From NCBI GenBank assembly GCA_965153355.1, contig OZ231126.1:10478001-10542000 (forward strand): a stretch of 64,000 nucleotides of DNA, written 5' to 3'. The notes under the pieces are model-generated. The model was not told the DNA's origin. It saw only the letters and a program-made list of their open reading frames with translations, and searched no databases. The translations under genes and the position numbers were made by a program. This DNA is from Flaccisagitta enflata. Its lineage: Eukaryota > Chaetognatha > Sagittoidea > Aphragmophora. This document shows, piece after piece, positions 63,501-64,000 of this stretch (within the stretch, counting starts at the first letter, position 1; each line of letters opens with the position of its first letter).

Positions 63501-64000
63501 AGGGTCAAGGGTCGCATGTTTAAAACAAAAAGACAACATTTTCTAGGCTTACAGAGAATCAAGTATCCAGTATCCAGTATCCAGTATCCAGTATCCAGTA
63601 TCCAGTATCTGCGCCACCATCTTTAATGAATTAGTTTAAGCCAGTGAAAGGTCATTCATTTCATTCTCTTTGATCTTACTGAAGCATAAAACAGGCCTAA
63701 TTAACATGTCCGTGTCACCTAAAAGTTTTTTGTCACACCATTATATGAAATAAAAAAAGTCTTATCTAATAAGAAAGAATCAGGTATCCAGTATCCAGTA
63801 TCTATCATCCAGTATCTGCATCACCACATACACTCAAACAATGGACTCTAGTCTGAGCTTAGATACTGTAGACTAGCATTAAGGGTCAAGGGTCGCATGT
63901 TTAAAACAAAAAGACAACATTTTCTAGGCTTACAGAGAATCAAGTATCCAGTATCCAGTATCCAGTATCCAGTATCTGCGCCACCATCTTTGATGAATTA
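42577..64000. repeat. Satellite array, about 57 units of 340-381 bp, with CCAGTAT heptamer tracts
   Basis: Each unit has spacer B (about 170 bp, from CTGCGCCACCATCTTT to AGAGAATCAGG), a tract of 3-5 CCAGTAT heptamers, spacer A (about 130 bp, from CTGCATCACCACATACAC to AGAGAATCAAG) and a tract of 3-10 heptamers. Spacing of the CTGCGCC landmark is 381, 381, 340, 381, 367, 374, 360 in the first units. Spacers A and B share their first and last few bases. Runs off the right end of the window. Minus-strand open frames of 62 codons recur in many units only because of the repeat; no gene. Possibly centromeric or heterochromatic. Confidence 0.97.

Noticed and set aside
42577-64000. CRISPR array or tandem gene cluster
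   Set aside because: Spacers are not unique; the same two spacers repeat in all units, and this is an animal nuclear satellite.

Overview
The window is nuclear DNA from an animal, most likely an invertebrate; I cannot name the phylum. The evidence is a seven-exon gene with GT-AG introns encoding CIP2A, a protein known only from animals, surrounded by dense animal-type repeats. The standard genetic code fits all coding regions. No rRNA, tRNA or CRISPR was seen.

Region 1 (about 1-11,760): one complete host gene, CIP2A, on the minus strand. Exons, in gene order, are 11727-11577, 10965-9270, 8488-7869, 7066-6877, 4282-4128, 3506-3277 and 1381-1186. All six junctions keep phase. The exon sum is one base too long, which matches a visible frame change near 9870 in exon 2. 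The introns carry MITEs, minisatellites and short hairpin-ended repeats.

Region 2 (about 11,760-22,810): repeat-rich DNA with no convincing gene. It holds a 1.6 kb hAT-like element (8-bp target duplication), a small hAT MITE (8-bp duplication), a second copy of a Mutator-like MITE (9-bp duplication), long foldback elements, and many copies of a short repeat with hairpins at both ends. That short repeat (groups A and B here, about 19 copies) is the most unusual signal. Each copy has a left hairpin and a right hairpin, and a 9-11 nt block near the left end is the reverse complement of the right hairpin's outer arm. The block's sequence differs between copies while the pairing is mostly kept.

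Region 3 (22,814-40,970): a complete giant Ty3/Gypsy-type LTR retrotransposon on the minus strand, 18.16 kb. It has 680/681-bp LTRs (TG...CA, about 0.6% different) and a 4-bp GTAC target duplication. In its own sense it runs: 5' LTR, candidate tRNA primer site, 3.7 kb leader with minisatellites, Gag without a zinc knuckle, Pol (protease, RT, RNase H, integrase) in the -1 frame to Gag, an in-frame TAG, integrase C-terminal tail, a 1007-residue ORF with a DEDDy-type exonuclease-like domain, an F-box ORF broken by a frame change, and the 3' LTR. The two accessory ORFs are each preceded by the same duplicated pyrimidine-rich cassette. The element lies in a repeat whose uninterrupted relatives occur at 18.4 and 42.46 kb, so the empty site can be read directly.

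Region 4 (about 40,975-42,576): remnants of the interrupted repeat, a foldback element, a group B element and a LINE endonuclease fragment.

Region 5 (42,577-64,000, running off the end): a satellite array of about 57 units of 340-381 bp. Each unit has two different spacers separated by tracts of the heptamer CCAGTAT. Shared rare variants show block (higher-order) duplication, and about 1 kb near 48.2-49.2 kb is dense in small indels.
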